A stretch of 41,462 nucleotides of DNA from Candidatus Falkowbacteria bacterium RIFOXYC2_FULL_36_12 (GCA_001778235.1 MFGJ01000007.1:31116-72577); one strand, 5' to 3'; shown: positions 20,295 through 28,414, counted from the stretch's first letter. Notes: generated by a model from the letters alone, not told the origin. Numbers and translations are program-made.

Positions 20295-21332
20295 TTAAAA
20301 TCCTTTAACTTGTAACTTGGAGCCAACTTCCTTGATCCATGACTTTTTGCAATCACATTTAAAAGCCAGGACAGCATCCGTAATTATACGCACATTTTTT
20401 TGATGCCGATTGATATCATTGAGATAATTCCTTATTTTATTTGAACAAGTGCAAATTTTTCCAGATTCGTCATAATTCGAAGGAACGGATATTGTTTCCA
20501 CATTATCCTTATAATTTCCCAAAATAATTTTAAAATCATATTTCTGCTCCTTTCTTATTTTGTCCAAAATTTCAATTGACTTGGCTATGCTATATAGCCA
20601 GATAGGTTTAAACTCATTTCTAAAATAAGGAATCTTAGCAATAAAAGAATTTTCCGCAACAAAAAATGGCTGGACCGCAACCACAAGACTGCTTGGTTTA
20701 TTTTTCATTAAACACACCAAATCCTTTACGCTTTTTGCCAAGTCCACAATTGATTCATATTCGCTCATATCAACGGGAGGTTTCAATAAAAGATAAGCTT
20801 GAAATCCCACTCCTTCTTTCTGTAACACATCGATAGCCTTGATGAATCTTTTTTTTGTAAATCCCTTTGCGGTCTTTCTCCTTATTTCATCGCTCATTGT
20901 TTCTAGGCCAACAGCGATAAATAATTTTTTTGGATCAATATATTTTGTTAAGTCTTTTATGTTTTTTGAATTGATAAATTCAGGTCTCGTTTCCAAAACT
21001 ATTTCCTTAATGGAATCTCGATTCAAGGTCTTTACAATCTCCTGACGCGAATTTGCCGAAACCTCACAATCATCAAAAAAACTTCCAGAACTATAAACCT
21101 CAACCCTTGAAATGCTTTTTGTATAATTTTTTTCGAAAAAATCCAAAAAATAACCCCCAACTTTTTGGGGTTCAATTGGTTTTTCCCAATTTATAAAGCC
21201 ACAGTATACGCATCTTTTTCCTTTTCGAACGCTAATACAAGGCACTGTGTTGATGCCTATTTTCCATCGGAGCCCATTTTCATATGGTTCCTTCAGATTT
21301 AGGGTTATTTTCGACTTATTTTTGAATTTCAT
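20295..21332 (-). CDS. Radical SAM protein resembling the TIGR01210/RaSEA-like (Elp3-like) family
   Basis: LRWKIGINTVPCISVRKGKRCVYCGF (CX8CX2C); VEVYSSGSFFDD; LETRPEF; GLETMSDEIRR. Confidence 0.7.
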   Translation of the reverse strand: MKFKNKSKITLNLKEPYENGLRWKIGINTVPCISVRKGKRCVYCGFINWEKPIEPQKVGGYFLDFFEKNYTKSISRVEVYSSGSFFDDCEVSANSRQEIVKTLNRDSIKEIVLETRPEFINSKNIKDLTKYIDPKKLFIAVGLETMSDEIRRKTAKGFTKKRFIKAIDVLQKEGVGFQAYLLLKPPVDMSEYESIVDLAKSVKDLVCLMKNKPSSLVVAVQPFFVAENSFIAKIPYFRNEFKPIWLYSIAKSIEILDKIRKEQKYDFKIILGNYKDNVETISVPSNYDESGKICTCSNKIRNYLNDINRHQKNVRIITDAVLAFKCDCKKSWIKEVGSKLQVKGF

Positions 21333-21507
21333 CGATGCGTATTACATATTTAAACTTCGATTAACCGTAGCACTTTATGAATAAAAAATCAATTACAAGT
21401 AGAAACGCACAACATTATTTGGCGAGATAAACTATGTGTCTGCCTGCGGTTCGACTGAACTCGCCGAATGTCCGTTAGACAGATAGCTAATTTGTTATTT
21501 ATTGAAA

Positions 21508-22179
21508 CTATTTTCCTCTGACTACAACTACGAATTCACCTTTTTGTTTTTCAATGACTTGTTCAATAACTTCGGAAAGTGTTCCACGATAGATTGTTTC
21601 AAATTTCTTGGTAAGCTCACGGCCAACAATGATTTGTCTTGAATCGTCAATAAAATCTTTCATTTCTGCCAATGTTTTTATCACTCTGTGTGGTGAGTCG
21701 TAATAAATTGTAGTTATTTTTGAATCATTTATTTGCTGAAATATTTTTGTTTTGCCCTTGTGAGGCATGAAACCAAGAAATAAAAATTTATCGGTCGGAA
21801 AACCTGAAGCACTCAAAATAGTTGTGACAGCACTGGCTCCTGGAATGGGAATTACTTCAATATTGTTTTTTATTGCAAGCTCAACAATTTTGCCACCTGG
21901 ATCTGAAATTCCTGGGGTACCAGCATCAGAAATGTAAGCAATGTTTTTTCCTTGTAATAATGATTCTCCAATTAATCTTTCAATTTTTTCATCTGATGAA
22001 TGCTGGTGCAAACCAATTGTTTTCTTTTTTATATCAAAATGAGACAGTAATTTTGCAGACTGCCTGGTATCTTCACACCAAATAACATCAACACTTTCCA
22101 AGGTTTCCTTGGCTCTAAAGGTTAAATCAGAAAGATTACCGATTGGTGTGGCAACTATGTATAAAATTCCATTTTCCAT
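21508..22179 (-). CDS. rsmI: 16S rRNA (cytidine1402-2'-O)-methyltransferase
   Basis: LYIVATPIGNLSDLTFRAKETLESVDVIWCEDTR; YISDAGTPGISDPG. Confidence 0.96.
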   Translation of the reverse strand: MENGILYIVATPIGNLSDLTFRAKETLESVDVIWCEDTRQSAKLLSHFDIKKKTIGLHQHSSDEKIERLIGESLLQGKNIAYISDAGTPGISDPGGKIVELAIKNNIEVIPIPGASAVTTILSASGFPTDKFLFLGFMPHKGKTKIFQQINDSKITTIYYDSPHRVIKTLAEMKDFIDDSRQIIVGRELTKKFETIYRGTLSEVIEQVIEKQKGEFVVVVRGK

Positions 22180-22253
22180 ATAGCTAAACTATAACAGAAT
22201 AATATAAATAAAACAAGTTTTTGCCCAGTTTTAGTATAATAAATTAGCACCTA

Positions 22254-22282
22254 TTGACATTTATTAATGAATATGCTATAAT
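22254..22282 (+). promoter_or_regulatory. Strong consensus promoter for the large ncRNA
   Basis: TTGACA-17 nt-TATAAT with extended TGC. Confidence 0.85.
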
Positions 22283-22289
22283 TGTTAGT

Positions 22290-22775
22290 TGTAAATTAAA
22301 AAAAGGCAATTTCGCATCACAACCAAGAACATAAGTACGAGGTAAAAATGCGGAAGAGGCTCTAGGACCGTCAAGGAAACGAAGAACGACTTGGCGGGAT
22401 CAGGCTGAAGCAGACAGTGAAGAAGACACTGCTGAAGCCTAAAGGTTCTTCACCCCTCAATCCCAAGTGTCCACAACCCTTCAAAATGTGGGCAAAAATG
22501 GGAGATGAGGGTCGTCAGCTGAAATGCTGATCTCGTCGGCAGGAACATATTTATGTTACCTGGCCGTTAACCCATTTGCAGTGGCTCTTTCATCTCCCTA
22601 GCTGAGGCTAAGGAGAAAAAGGAAACTTCGTGGAGCGTCATAGTTAACCACCCCGGGAATAGGAATTAGGGCGCCCGGCCAGTGGAAAACCCGAGAAAAT
22701 CTCGGGCAGAAAATTGGGATAGCTAACAAAGCGATTCCCTTAGGTCCTCCCCCCGTCGCAAGTGTCGGGGTTTTT
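22290..22775 (+). ncRNA. Candidate large structured non-coding RNA, family unknown
   Basis: Consensus promoter, no ORF, several compensated stems (AGGACC 22364-22369 with GGTCCT 22743-22748; GGGAGATGA 22500-22508 with TCATCTCCC 22590-22598; CCCGAGA-aaa-TCTCGGG 22690-22706), terminator at the 3' end. Confidence 0.75.
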
Positions 22776-22782
22776 TTATTTT
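22751..22782 (+). terminator. Rho-independent terminator of the large ncRNA
   Basis: CCCCG-tcgcaagtgt-CGGGG followed by T7. Confidence 0.85.
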
Positions 22783-22805
22783 TTAAATTAGAAGGCTACA
22801 ATGAG

Positions 22806-22834
22806 TTGACAATTTTATCAAATTGATGTATTGT
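22806..22834 (+). promoter_or_regulatory. Promoter of the membrane-protein gene
   Basis: TTGACA-17 nt-TATTGT. Confidence 0.65.
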
Positions 22835-22871
22835 ACCTAGTTATGCATTCACCCACAGGCAGGAGGATCAA

Positions 22872-23384
22872 ATGCAGTTTATTGGAGTTTTTGTGGCAAT
22901 TGTAACGGTGATTGCTGTAATTATTGCAATTTTGTATTCTGTTGGAGTGATGCTTATTGGTATCTTGTTGCCGGCGATTGTTTTAATTTTGATCGGTGGC
23001 GGTTTGGCGCTTTACTTTTTCGAAAAGAATAAAACCGGGTCGGCTGTATCGGTGATTTTGGCAACACTTTTGTTGGGGGCAATTTATTACACCAGCGATG
23101 CAAGTACACATAACTTGGGTAAGGTATTAAGTTGCGCAATGCCTGATAATTTTATGGTGTGTCCTTTGTCAAACCAGCTTAAGGTGGAAATTAGATGCAG
23201 ATGGGAGATGAGATGTAAACAGGTAGCTGACCATATCTATACTATCTCGGGTAAGTCTCAACAGGAATTGTACGAATGGGCTCTGCATACCTGTTCTAAA
23301 AGAGTGGGTTACCCACCGTTTGATGCGTATCTAAATTGTCTTGATCGGGCGATGAATCAAGATGATTATAATCGTTGCCAGTGA
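22872..23384 (+). CDS. Membrane protein with Cys-rich C-terminal domain, unknown function
   Basis: Two or three N-terminal hydrophobic helices, seven Cys in the C-terminal half, AGGAGG SD, own promoter. Confidence 0.8.
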   Translation: MQFIGVFVAIVTVIAVIIAILYSVGVMLIGILLPAIVLILIGGGLALYFFEKNKTGSAVSVILATLLLGAIYYTSDASTHNLGKVLSCAMPDNFMVCPLSNQLKVEIRCRWEMRCKQVADHIYTISGKSQQELYEWALHTCSKRVGYPPFDAYLNCLDRAMNQDDYNRCQ

Positions 23385-23425
23385 GACTATTAGAGTTTAT
23401 TTGAGGAGAAAAACTTCATTGGATA

Positions 23426-23454
23426 TTGACAATTATCTTGCGCTATGATATAAT
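23426..23454 (+). promoter_or_regulatory. Strong consensus promoter
   Basis: TTGACA-17 nt-TATAAT. Confidence 0.85.
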
Positions 23455-23459
23455 ATAAA

Positions 23460-23660
23460 CTCGTATGGTCCTGACGGAAGGACCATACAGATTCTCATAC
23501 AATGTCTTGGAAGACTCGAAACACTGAAGGAGGACGCAATGAGGCGTGGATGGTGAGCCAAAAGCCCAAAGCCATCCAGTTCAAGCTCAAAGCTTGGACC
23601 ATGCCAACAACAAATGTTAATATAGACCCCCCGACATGTCGGAGGGTCGTTTATTTTAAA
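23460..23660 (+). ncRNA. Candidate sRNA or attenuator-type leader (short ORF MRRGW at 23539-23556)
   Basis: 10-bp hairpin GTATGGTCCT-gacgga-AGGACCATAC, AGGAGG SD before ATGAGGCGTGGATGGTGA, GGATGG/CCATCC and CAAGCT-caa-AGCTTG stems, terminator hairpin GACCCCCCGACATGTCGGAGGGTC. Confidence 0.6.
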
Positions 23661-23687
23661 AATGTTATTTTCTGTTATAATAGCTTT

Positions 23688-24542
23688 ATGAAGTCTGCAA
23701 GAAATAAAACTATCTACATCAACCCAACTGAAATTAAATCTTTTCAAGATTTTGAGTTATTACCAAAAGAAATAAATGCGCGTGATTTACAAAATAAAAT
23801 TTATCTAACAAACTCAATAATCGCTTTAGCAAAAATACCTTCTGGTTCAATTGATCTAATTGTTGCAGATCCACCCTATAATATTAATAAAAATTTTGGT
23901 CGAGGATCAATAAAATTACCTGAAGCTGATTTTCGCGATTGGTGTGATAATTGGATTGAACAATGTGCAAGAATACTGAAACCAACCGGATCAATTTACA
24001 TCTGCATTGATTGGGTCAGCTCTGGGATGATCCAAAACATCTTATCAAAATATTTTTTTGTCAGAAATAGAATTACTTGGAAACGAGAAAAAGGCCGAGG
24101 GTCAAAAAATAACTGGAAAAATAATATGGAAGACATCTGGTTCGCGACTAAGTCAGATAATTATACTTTTAACTTGGATGCTGTGAAGGAAAAGAAAAAA
24201 GTCCTAGCGCCATATGTTGATAAATTTGGTGAAGCAAAAGACTGGACTGAAAAAAATGGTGAGAAATTCCGAATGACTCACCCATCAAATATTTGGGTTG
24301 ATCAGGTTGTGCCCTTCTGGTCGATGCCTGAAAATACTGAACATCCGACACAAAAGCCGGAAAAATTGATTGAACGAATAATCCTAGCATCATCTGATGA
24401 AAAAGATTTGGTTTTTGACCCTTTTCTAGGTTCTGGAACAACTGCGGTCGTGGCAAAAAAACTGGGACGAAAATATTGTGGGTTTGAAATTGAAAAAAAG
24501 TTTTATATAATTGCCTGGAAAAGATTAAAAAAAACTGTTTGA
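23688..24542 (+). CDS. DNA (adenine-N6-type) methyltransferase, orphan
   Basis: VADPPYNINKNFGRG and FDPFLGSGTTAVVAKKLGRKYCGFEIE; ATG at 23688 chosen over the ORF-track start at 23502, which crosses the terminator. Confidence 0.9.
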   Translation: MKSARNKTIYINPTEIKSFQDFELLPKEINARDLQNKIYLTNSIIALAKIPSGSIDLIVADPPYNINKNFGRGSIKLPEADFRDWCDNWIEQCARILKPTGSIYICIDWVSSGMIQNILSKYFFVRNRITWKREKGRGSKNNWKNNMEDIWFATKSDNYTFNLDAVKEKKKVLAPYVDKFGEAKDWTEKNGEKFRMTHPSNIWVDQVVPFWSMPENTEHPTQKPEKLIERIILASSDEKDLVFDPFLGSGTTAVVAKKLGRKYCGFEIEKKFYIIAWKRLKKTV

Positions 24543-24554
24543 TTAAACAGTTTT
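24531..24554. terminator. Bidirectional terminator between convergent genes
   Basis: AAAACTGTTT-gatt-AAACAGTTTT. Confidence 0.75.
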
Positions 24555-24949
24555 CAAGATTCAGACTCCCCATTCATCATTTTTAGATAATGACTATAAC
24601 CGATAAAGACCTCCAGCATCTTTTGAATGTCCACAACCTCAAAAGTCTCAATGAGATAAAGCTCCAAATCTTCAAGAAAAATATTAAAATTATATCTCGC
24701 ACCTACTTGATCCTGACAGCTGACAACCATTTTTGTTTTATCTTCAGAAGGATAAATATCATTGGCCATGGATAATAGATCAGATTCAACAGGTCTTGGG
24801 GTTGGACAAATTACCCCTCTAAGAACGAAAGGACCTGGTGTCAGAGAAAAACCAAAAATCGATCCCTTGATATTCTTCAATCTTCTTATCTCAACTACAG
24901 TACCTGCTGGTAGATTCAGAAAATCCTCAAAATTTTCAACTCTTTTCAT
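24554..24949 (-). CDS. Hypothetical protein (131 aa)
   Basis: ORF with SD (AGGAGGG) and promoter TTGACA-17-TAATAT upstream on the minus strand. Confidence 0.75.
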   Translation of the reverse strand: MKRVENFEDFLNLPAGTVVEIRRLKNIKGSIFGFSLTPGPFVLRGVICPTPRPVESDLLSMANDIYPSEDKTKMVVSCQDQVGARYNFNIFLEDLELYLIETFEVVDIQKMLEVFIGYSHYLKMMNGESES

Positions 24950-25121
24950 GTTGGCTTCCCTCCTGGTTTGCCACTGGGAAAATTTATATTAACAATAATT
25001 AATAAAAATGTCAAATACACTTCGATAATTCGATCACGCACTAGAAACAAGTTTAAGTGCATGGGAAGAAGGCTCAATGCAGGCGAAATTCAGAGTGAAA
25101 AGTGAGTGGTGGTTGATTATA

Positions 25122-25285
25122 CCCTGAAATAAATTCAGGGTGACAAGTGAGGGGTAGTGACAAATTTGGAGATCCTGAATTGACATTAGAGGAAGGAATG
25201 GAAAAATTAATTTGATTTTTGAAGAATTATATCCTGAAACAAGTTCAGGATGACAAATTGGGAGATCCTGAAACAAGTTCAGGAT
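25122..25285. repeat. Cluster of REP-like palindromes (CCTGAAACAAGTTCAGG / ATGACAA type)
   Basis: CCCTGAAATAAATTCAGGG 25122-25140; ATCCTGAAACAAGTTCAGGAT 25231-25251 and 25265-25285, each followed by TGACAA. Confidence 0.9.
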
Positions 25286-25304
25286 GACAAGAGTGTGAGG
25301 TAGG

Positions 25305-25880
25305 CTATTTTTTCTTCATGTTGATATCGTATAGAATGTATTCAATTTTATTCAAATTTTTCTTGGCTTGATCAAATTTTGTACGAAGATAACCGCCAAG
25401 ATTGTATTCAAGCAATAAATGAATTATGTCTGAAATTTCTTCGGCGATTTTTTTTACTTTTTCAAATTCATCCTTGGATGAAAGCAGGACTGCTTGCCGA
25501 TGAAGCTCTCCAGTAAAATCCGATAATCCCCCGACATATTCGTCAGCATGAATATCCACGCCAACAATTTCTCCGACTTCTTCGCCTTTTTGGTAGGCTA
25601 AAAATAATTTTGCTTCGGCAAATTCTTCAACAGCTGAACTCCAGGTCGGCTCATTTCTTAATTTTTGATTTTGCTTAAAATCAATTTCCATTTTCTGAAT
25701 TAGTTGCTGACTTTCGGCTAATTTTTCTTCTGCTTCTACCATGTTATCTCTGTGAAGTGCAAAAATCGCCTGTTTGGCCAAATGCTGGGCTTGAGCTGAC
25801 TGCCCGATAATTATTCGACGAAATTTATCATAATCTGCTTGATTTGAATTAATTTTTCTCCAAAAATCTTTGTTGATCAT
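25305..25880 (-). CDS. Translin/TRAX-family protein
   Basis: EEKLAESQQLI; DEYVGGLSDFTGELHRQAVL core motif; all-helical 191 aa. Confidence 0.75.
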   Translation of the reverse strand: MINKDFWRKINSNQADYDKFRRIIIGQSAQAQHLAKQAIFALHRDNMVEAEEKLAESQQLIQKMEIDFKQNQKLRNEPTWSSAVEEFAEAKLFLAYQKGEEVGEIVGVDIHADEYVGGLSDFTGELHRQAVLLSSKDEFEKVKKIAEEISDIIHLLLEYNLGGYLRTKFDQAKKNLNKIEYILYDINMKKK

Positions 25881-26003
25881 AGATGTTGTGATGTGTAATA
25901 CTGAAATATTGAAATAATGTAATATTGGGTTATGATCCTATTTTTACATTTTTCAAATAAGTCATTTTTATAAATTTATTAATTCTGTTTTGTAATTCAT
26001 TCC

Positions 26004-26030
26004 ATAATAATAATAATAATAATAATAATA
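26004..26030. repeat. (AAT)n microsatellite
   Basis: About nine ATA/AAT units. Confidence 0.95.
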
Positions 26031-26088
26031 TTTCTCGTAGAAGGACGAATCCGTCCTCTGGTTGATATTATTACAATATATCAATATT

Positions 26089-27096
26089 TCAATCGAGATA
26101 TTTATTTCTATTCATAATATGTTCCTCGTGATTTCGGCTGAAGATTATTTCATTGGTTGGGGTTGTAAGGAAAAAATAATATGGAGTTGATTGGGGATAA
26201 ATTACTGCTTTGATTGACTCGATGCTTGGATTGGAAATTGGGGTTGGTGGTAAACCAATTATCTGATAAGTATTATAAGGATTTTCAATAACCGTGTCAT
26301 CAATGCTAGGTCTGGTTGTACCTTTGTTGGTAATATAGTTTACGGTTGCATCTGACTGGAGAGGATAATTATCGCCAATTCTTTTCCAAAAAATATTAGC
26401 CACAATTTGCCTGTTTTCATAACCAAACATTTCTTTTTCCACAATACTAGCCAGGGTTAGAATATGATAAAAATCTTTTTTTTGTGCTTTTACCTCCGCT
26501 AGTAAGTCACTCGTAACCTTGTATTCAAAATTATCCAGCATTTTACGAACAACTTCTTCAGGAGTTGAGTCTACATATACTTTATATGTGTCAGGATAAA
26601 GAAACCCTTCGAGACTGGCTGATTTAGGCTTGTATTTCAAAATTTCATAATCCAGATTTGGTGTATCTTCTACAATCTTGAGAAAATCAGTTGCTTTGAA
26701 AAGTTCTTTTGATTCAAGGTATTCGGCAATCTCTTCCTTTTTCCAACCTTCAAGAATTGTAATTGAAATTTCCTGTCTAACTTCTTTGCCGGCAGTTAAA
26801 ATACTGATTATTTTCTTCAAACTCATATCAGTTGAAAGATGATATTCACCTGGTTTGAAATTTTTACGAGCACCAGAAAGAACAACGAAAATTTTTGCAG
26901 TGAAATCTTTGCTCGAAAAACCTTGTTTTTTCAAACTATCAATAATTTGGGTGACGCCTTGACCTTCTTCAATAACAAATGTTTTAGACCCAAATGGATT
27001 ATTGTTTGGACTCTCAACTAAAATATTGAGTCCAACCCAGAAAAGAAAAGTCAACCCAATAATCGCGATAATAGAATTTAGAACTTTTTTTGTCAT
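26089..27096 (-). CDS. mltG: Endolytic transglycosylase MltG (YceG-like)
   Basis: LASIVEKEMFGYENRQIVANIFWKRI; PLQSDATVNY; YNTYQIIGLPPTPISNPS. Confidence 0.95.
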   Translation of the reverse strand: MTKKVLNSIIAIIGLTFLFWVGLNILVESPNNNPFGSKTFVIEEGQGVTQIIDSLKKQGFSSKDFTAKIFVVLSGARKNFKPGEYHLSTDMSLKKIISILTAGKEVRQEISITILEGWKKEEIAEYLESKELFKATDFLKIVEDTPNLDYEILKYKPKSASLEGFLYPDTYKVYVDSTPEEVVRKMLDNFEYKVTSDLLAEVKAQKKDFYHILTLASIVEKEMFGYENRQIVANIFWKRIGDNYPLQSDATVNYITNKGTTRPSIDDTVIENPYNTYQIIGLPPTPISNPSIESIKAVIYPQSTPYYFFLTTPTNEIIFSRNHEEHIMNRNKYLD

Positions 27097-28172
27097 AAAA
27101 ACTTATTTTGGTTATTTTTTTTTAATCTTTCAACTATTTTTTTTACTTCCTGCGATTTGCTTTTGGGACAGATTAGGAGAACATCTGGCGTATCAATAAT
27201 TGCCAAGTCATTTAGGCCGATGGTTGCTATCAATTTATTTTTTGGGGCGTAGATCAGACAGTCTGATGAATTTTCATGAATATGATTTGCCTTGGCAACA
27301 TTGGCATGATCATCTACTGAATTTTGTTGAGCTTCATAGAGAACATCAAAAGCACCAACATCACTCCAGCCAAAATTTCCTTTGATTATGATTACTTCAC
27401 TTGGATCAATTTTTTCAGTAATGGCATAATCAAAAGAAATTTTTTCCATTTGATTGAAGGCTGAACAAACTAGTTCCTGATTGTTAATTGCCAAAGCTTC
27501 AACAATTTGATGAAGTTTTTCTGAATGAGCTGGGCTATGTTTAGAAAAGGCTTCAAGAATTTTTCGTGGAGTCCACATGTAATAATTGGCATGCCAAAGA
27601 TAGTCGCCTGCTTCTAAATACTGTTTTGCTAATTCAAAAACTGGTTTTTCAGTGTGACCTCTGAATTCATATACTTCTGCGGAGTTATTTTCAAGGCAAT
27701 TTCCAATTCGGGTGTAGCCGAGTACTGTGCTGGGAAAAGTCGGTTGGATAGCGATGTCAATCATTTTTGAGGTTGAGCGAATTAATTCGTCAGCTTTTTT
27801 TATTGTCTGAATAAATTTGTTGTTATCAAAAATATAGTGGTCTGATGGGATATAGGCGATCGGTTCATCAGGGAATTGATTATAAAGTTTGGCAGCAATA
27901 AAACCCATTGCCGGTGCTGTATCACGCTTTTCTGGTTCTATTATATAATTTTCTAATGGAATTTCCGGCACAAGTTCTCTAGCTTGGGCAACTAAATCCG
28001 GATTCAGACTGACATAGATATCTGTAATTGGAAATTCAGATTTAAAACGATTAACTGTTTGTTCAAACAGTGTTTTTTCACCTACTATTTTGCTAAATTG
28101 TTTTGGCTTACTTTCACGGCTAAGTGGCCATAATCGTGTACCACCGCCACCAGCGAGAATTACGAGTTTCAT
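27093..28172 (-). CDS. Mannose-1-phosphate guanylyltransferase
   Basis: VILAGGGGTRLWPLSRESKPKQF; overlaps mltG by 4 nt. Confidence 0.93.
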   Translation of the reverse strand: MKLVILAGGGGTRLWPLSRESKPKQFSKIVGEKTLFEQTVNRFKSEFPITDIYVSLNPDLVAQARELVPEIPLENYIIEPEKRDTAPAMGFIAAKLYNQFPDEPIAYIPSDHYIFDNNKFIQTIKKADELIRSTSKMIDIAIQPTFPSTVLGYTRIGNCLENNSAEVYEFRGHTEKPVFELAKQYLEAGDYLWHANYYMWTPRKILEAFSKHSPAHSEKLHQIVEALAINNQELVCSAFNQMEKISFDYAITEKIDPSEVIIIKGNFGWSDVGAFDVLYEAQQNSVDDHANVAKANHIHENSSDCLIYAPKNKLIATIGLNDLAIIDTPDVLLICPKSKSQEVKKIVERLKKNNQNKFL

Positions 28173-28385
28173 GGGATTACTAATTACGAATAACTATGAA
28201 TCTACCACTGCTAGTATTATCTTAATTTAAGCATAAATAATGAAATATTGAAATAGTGTAATAGTGAAATATGGTCGAAAATATGTGAAAAACATTTTTC
28301 CGTGAGGAGTCTGCAAGAACGACATAACAGTCTCTGACACCTCGAATTTATTTACCTAATTTTAGTATAAAAATCAAGTGCATTA

Positions 28386-28414
28386 TTGACTTTTTATCGA
28401 ATATATGCTATAAT
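28386..28414 (+). promoter_or_regulatory. Strong promoter of the GC-rich gene
   Basis: TTGACT-17 nt-TATAAT, extended TGC. Confidence 0.85.

Noticed and set aside
22290-22775. RNase P RNA or tmRNA as identity of the large ncRNA
   Set aside because: The segment CAGAAAATTGGGATA slightly recalls the RNase P 3' conserved region, but GAGGAAAGUCC and other core motifs are missing; tmRNA ends and tag-peptide reading frame are also missing.
23502-23687. N-terminal extension of the methyltransferase ORF
   Set aside because: Runs through an intrinsic terminator hairpin; methyltransferase homology starts after 23688.
25034-25276. 80-aa minus-strand ORF 'HPELVSG...'
   Set aside because: Translation of palindromic repeats; hallmark false ORF.
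26004-26030. Possible CRISPR-like repeat
   Set aside because: Simple trinucleotide microsatellite without spacers; no cas genes in the window.
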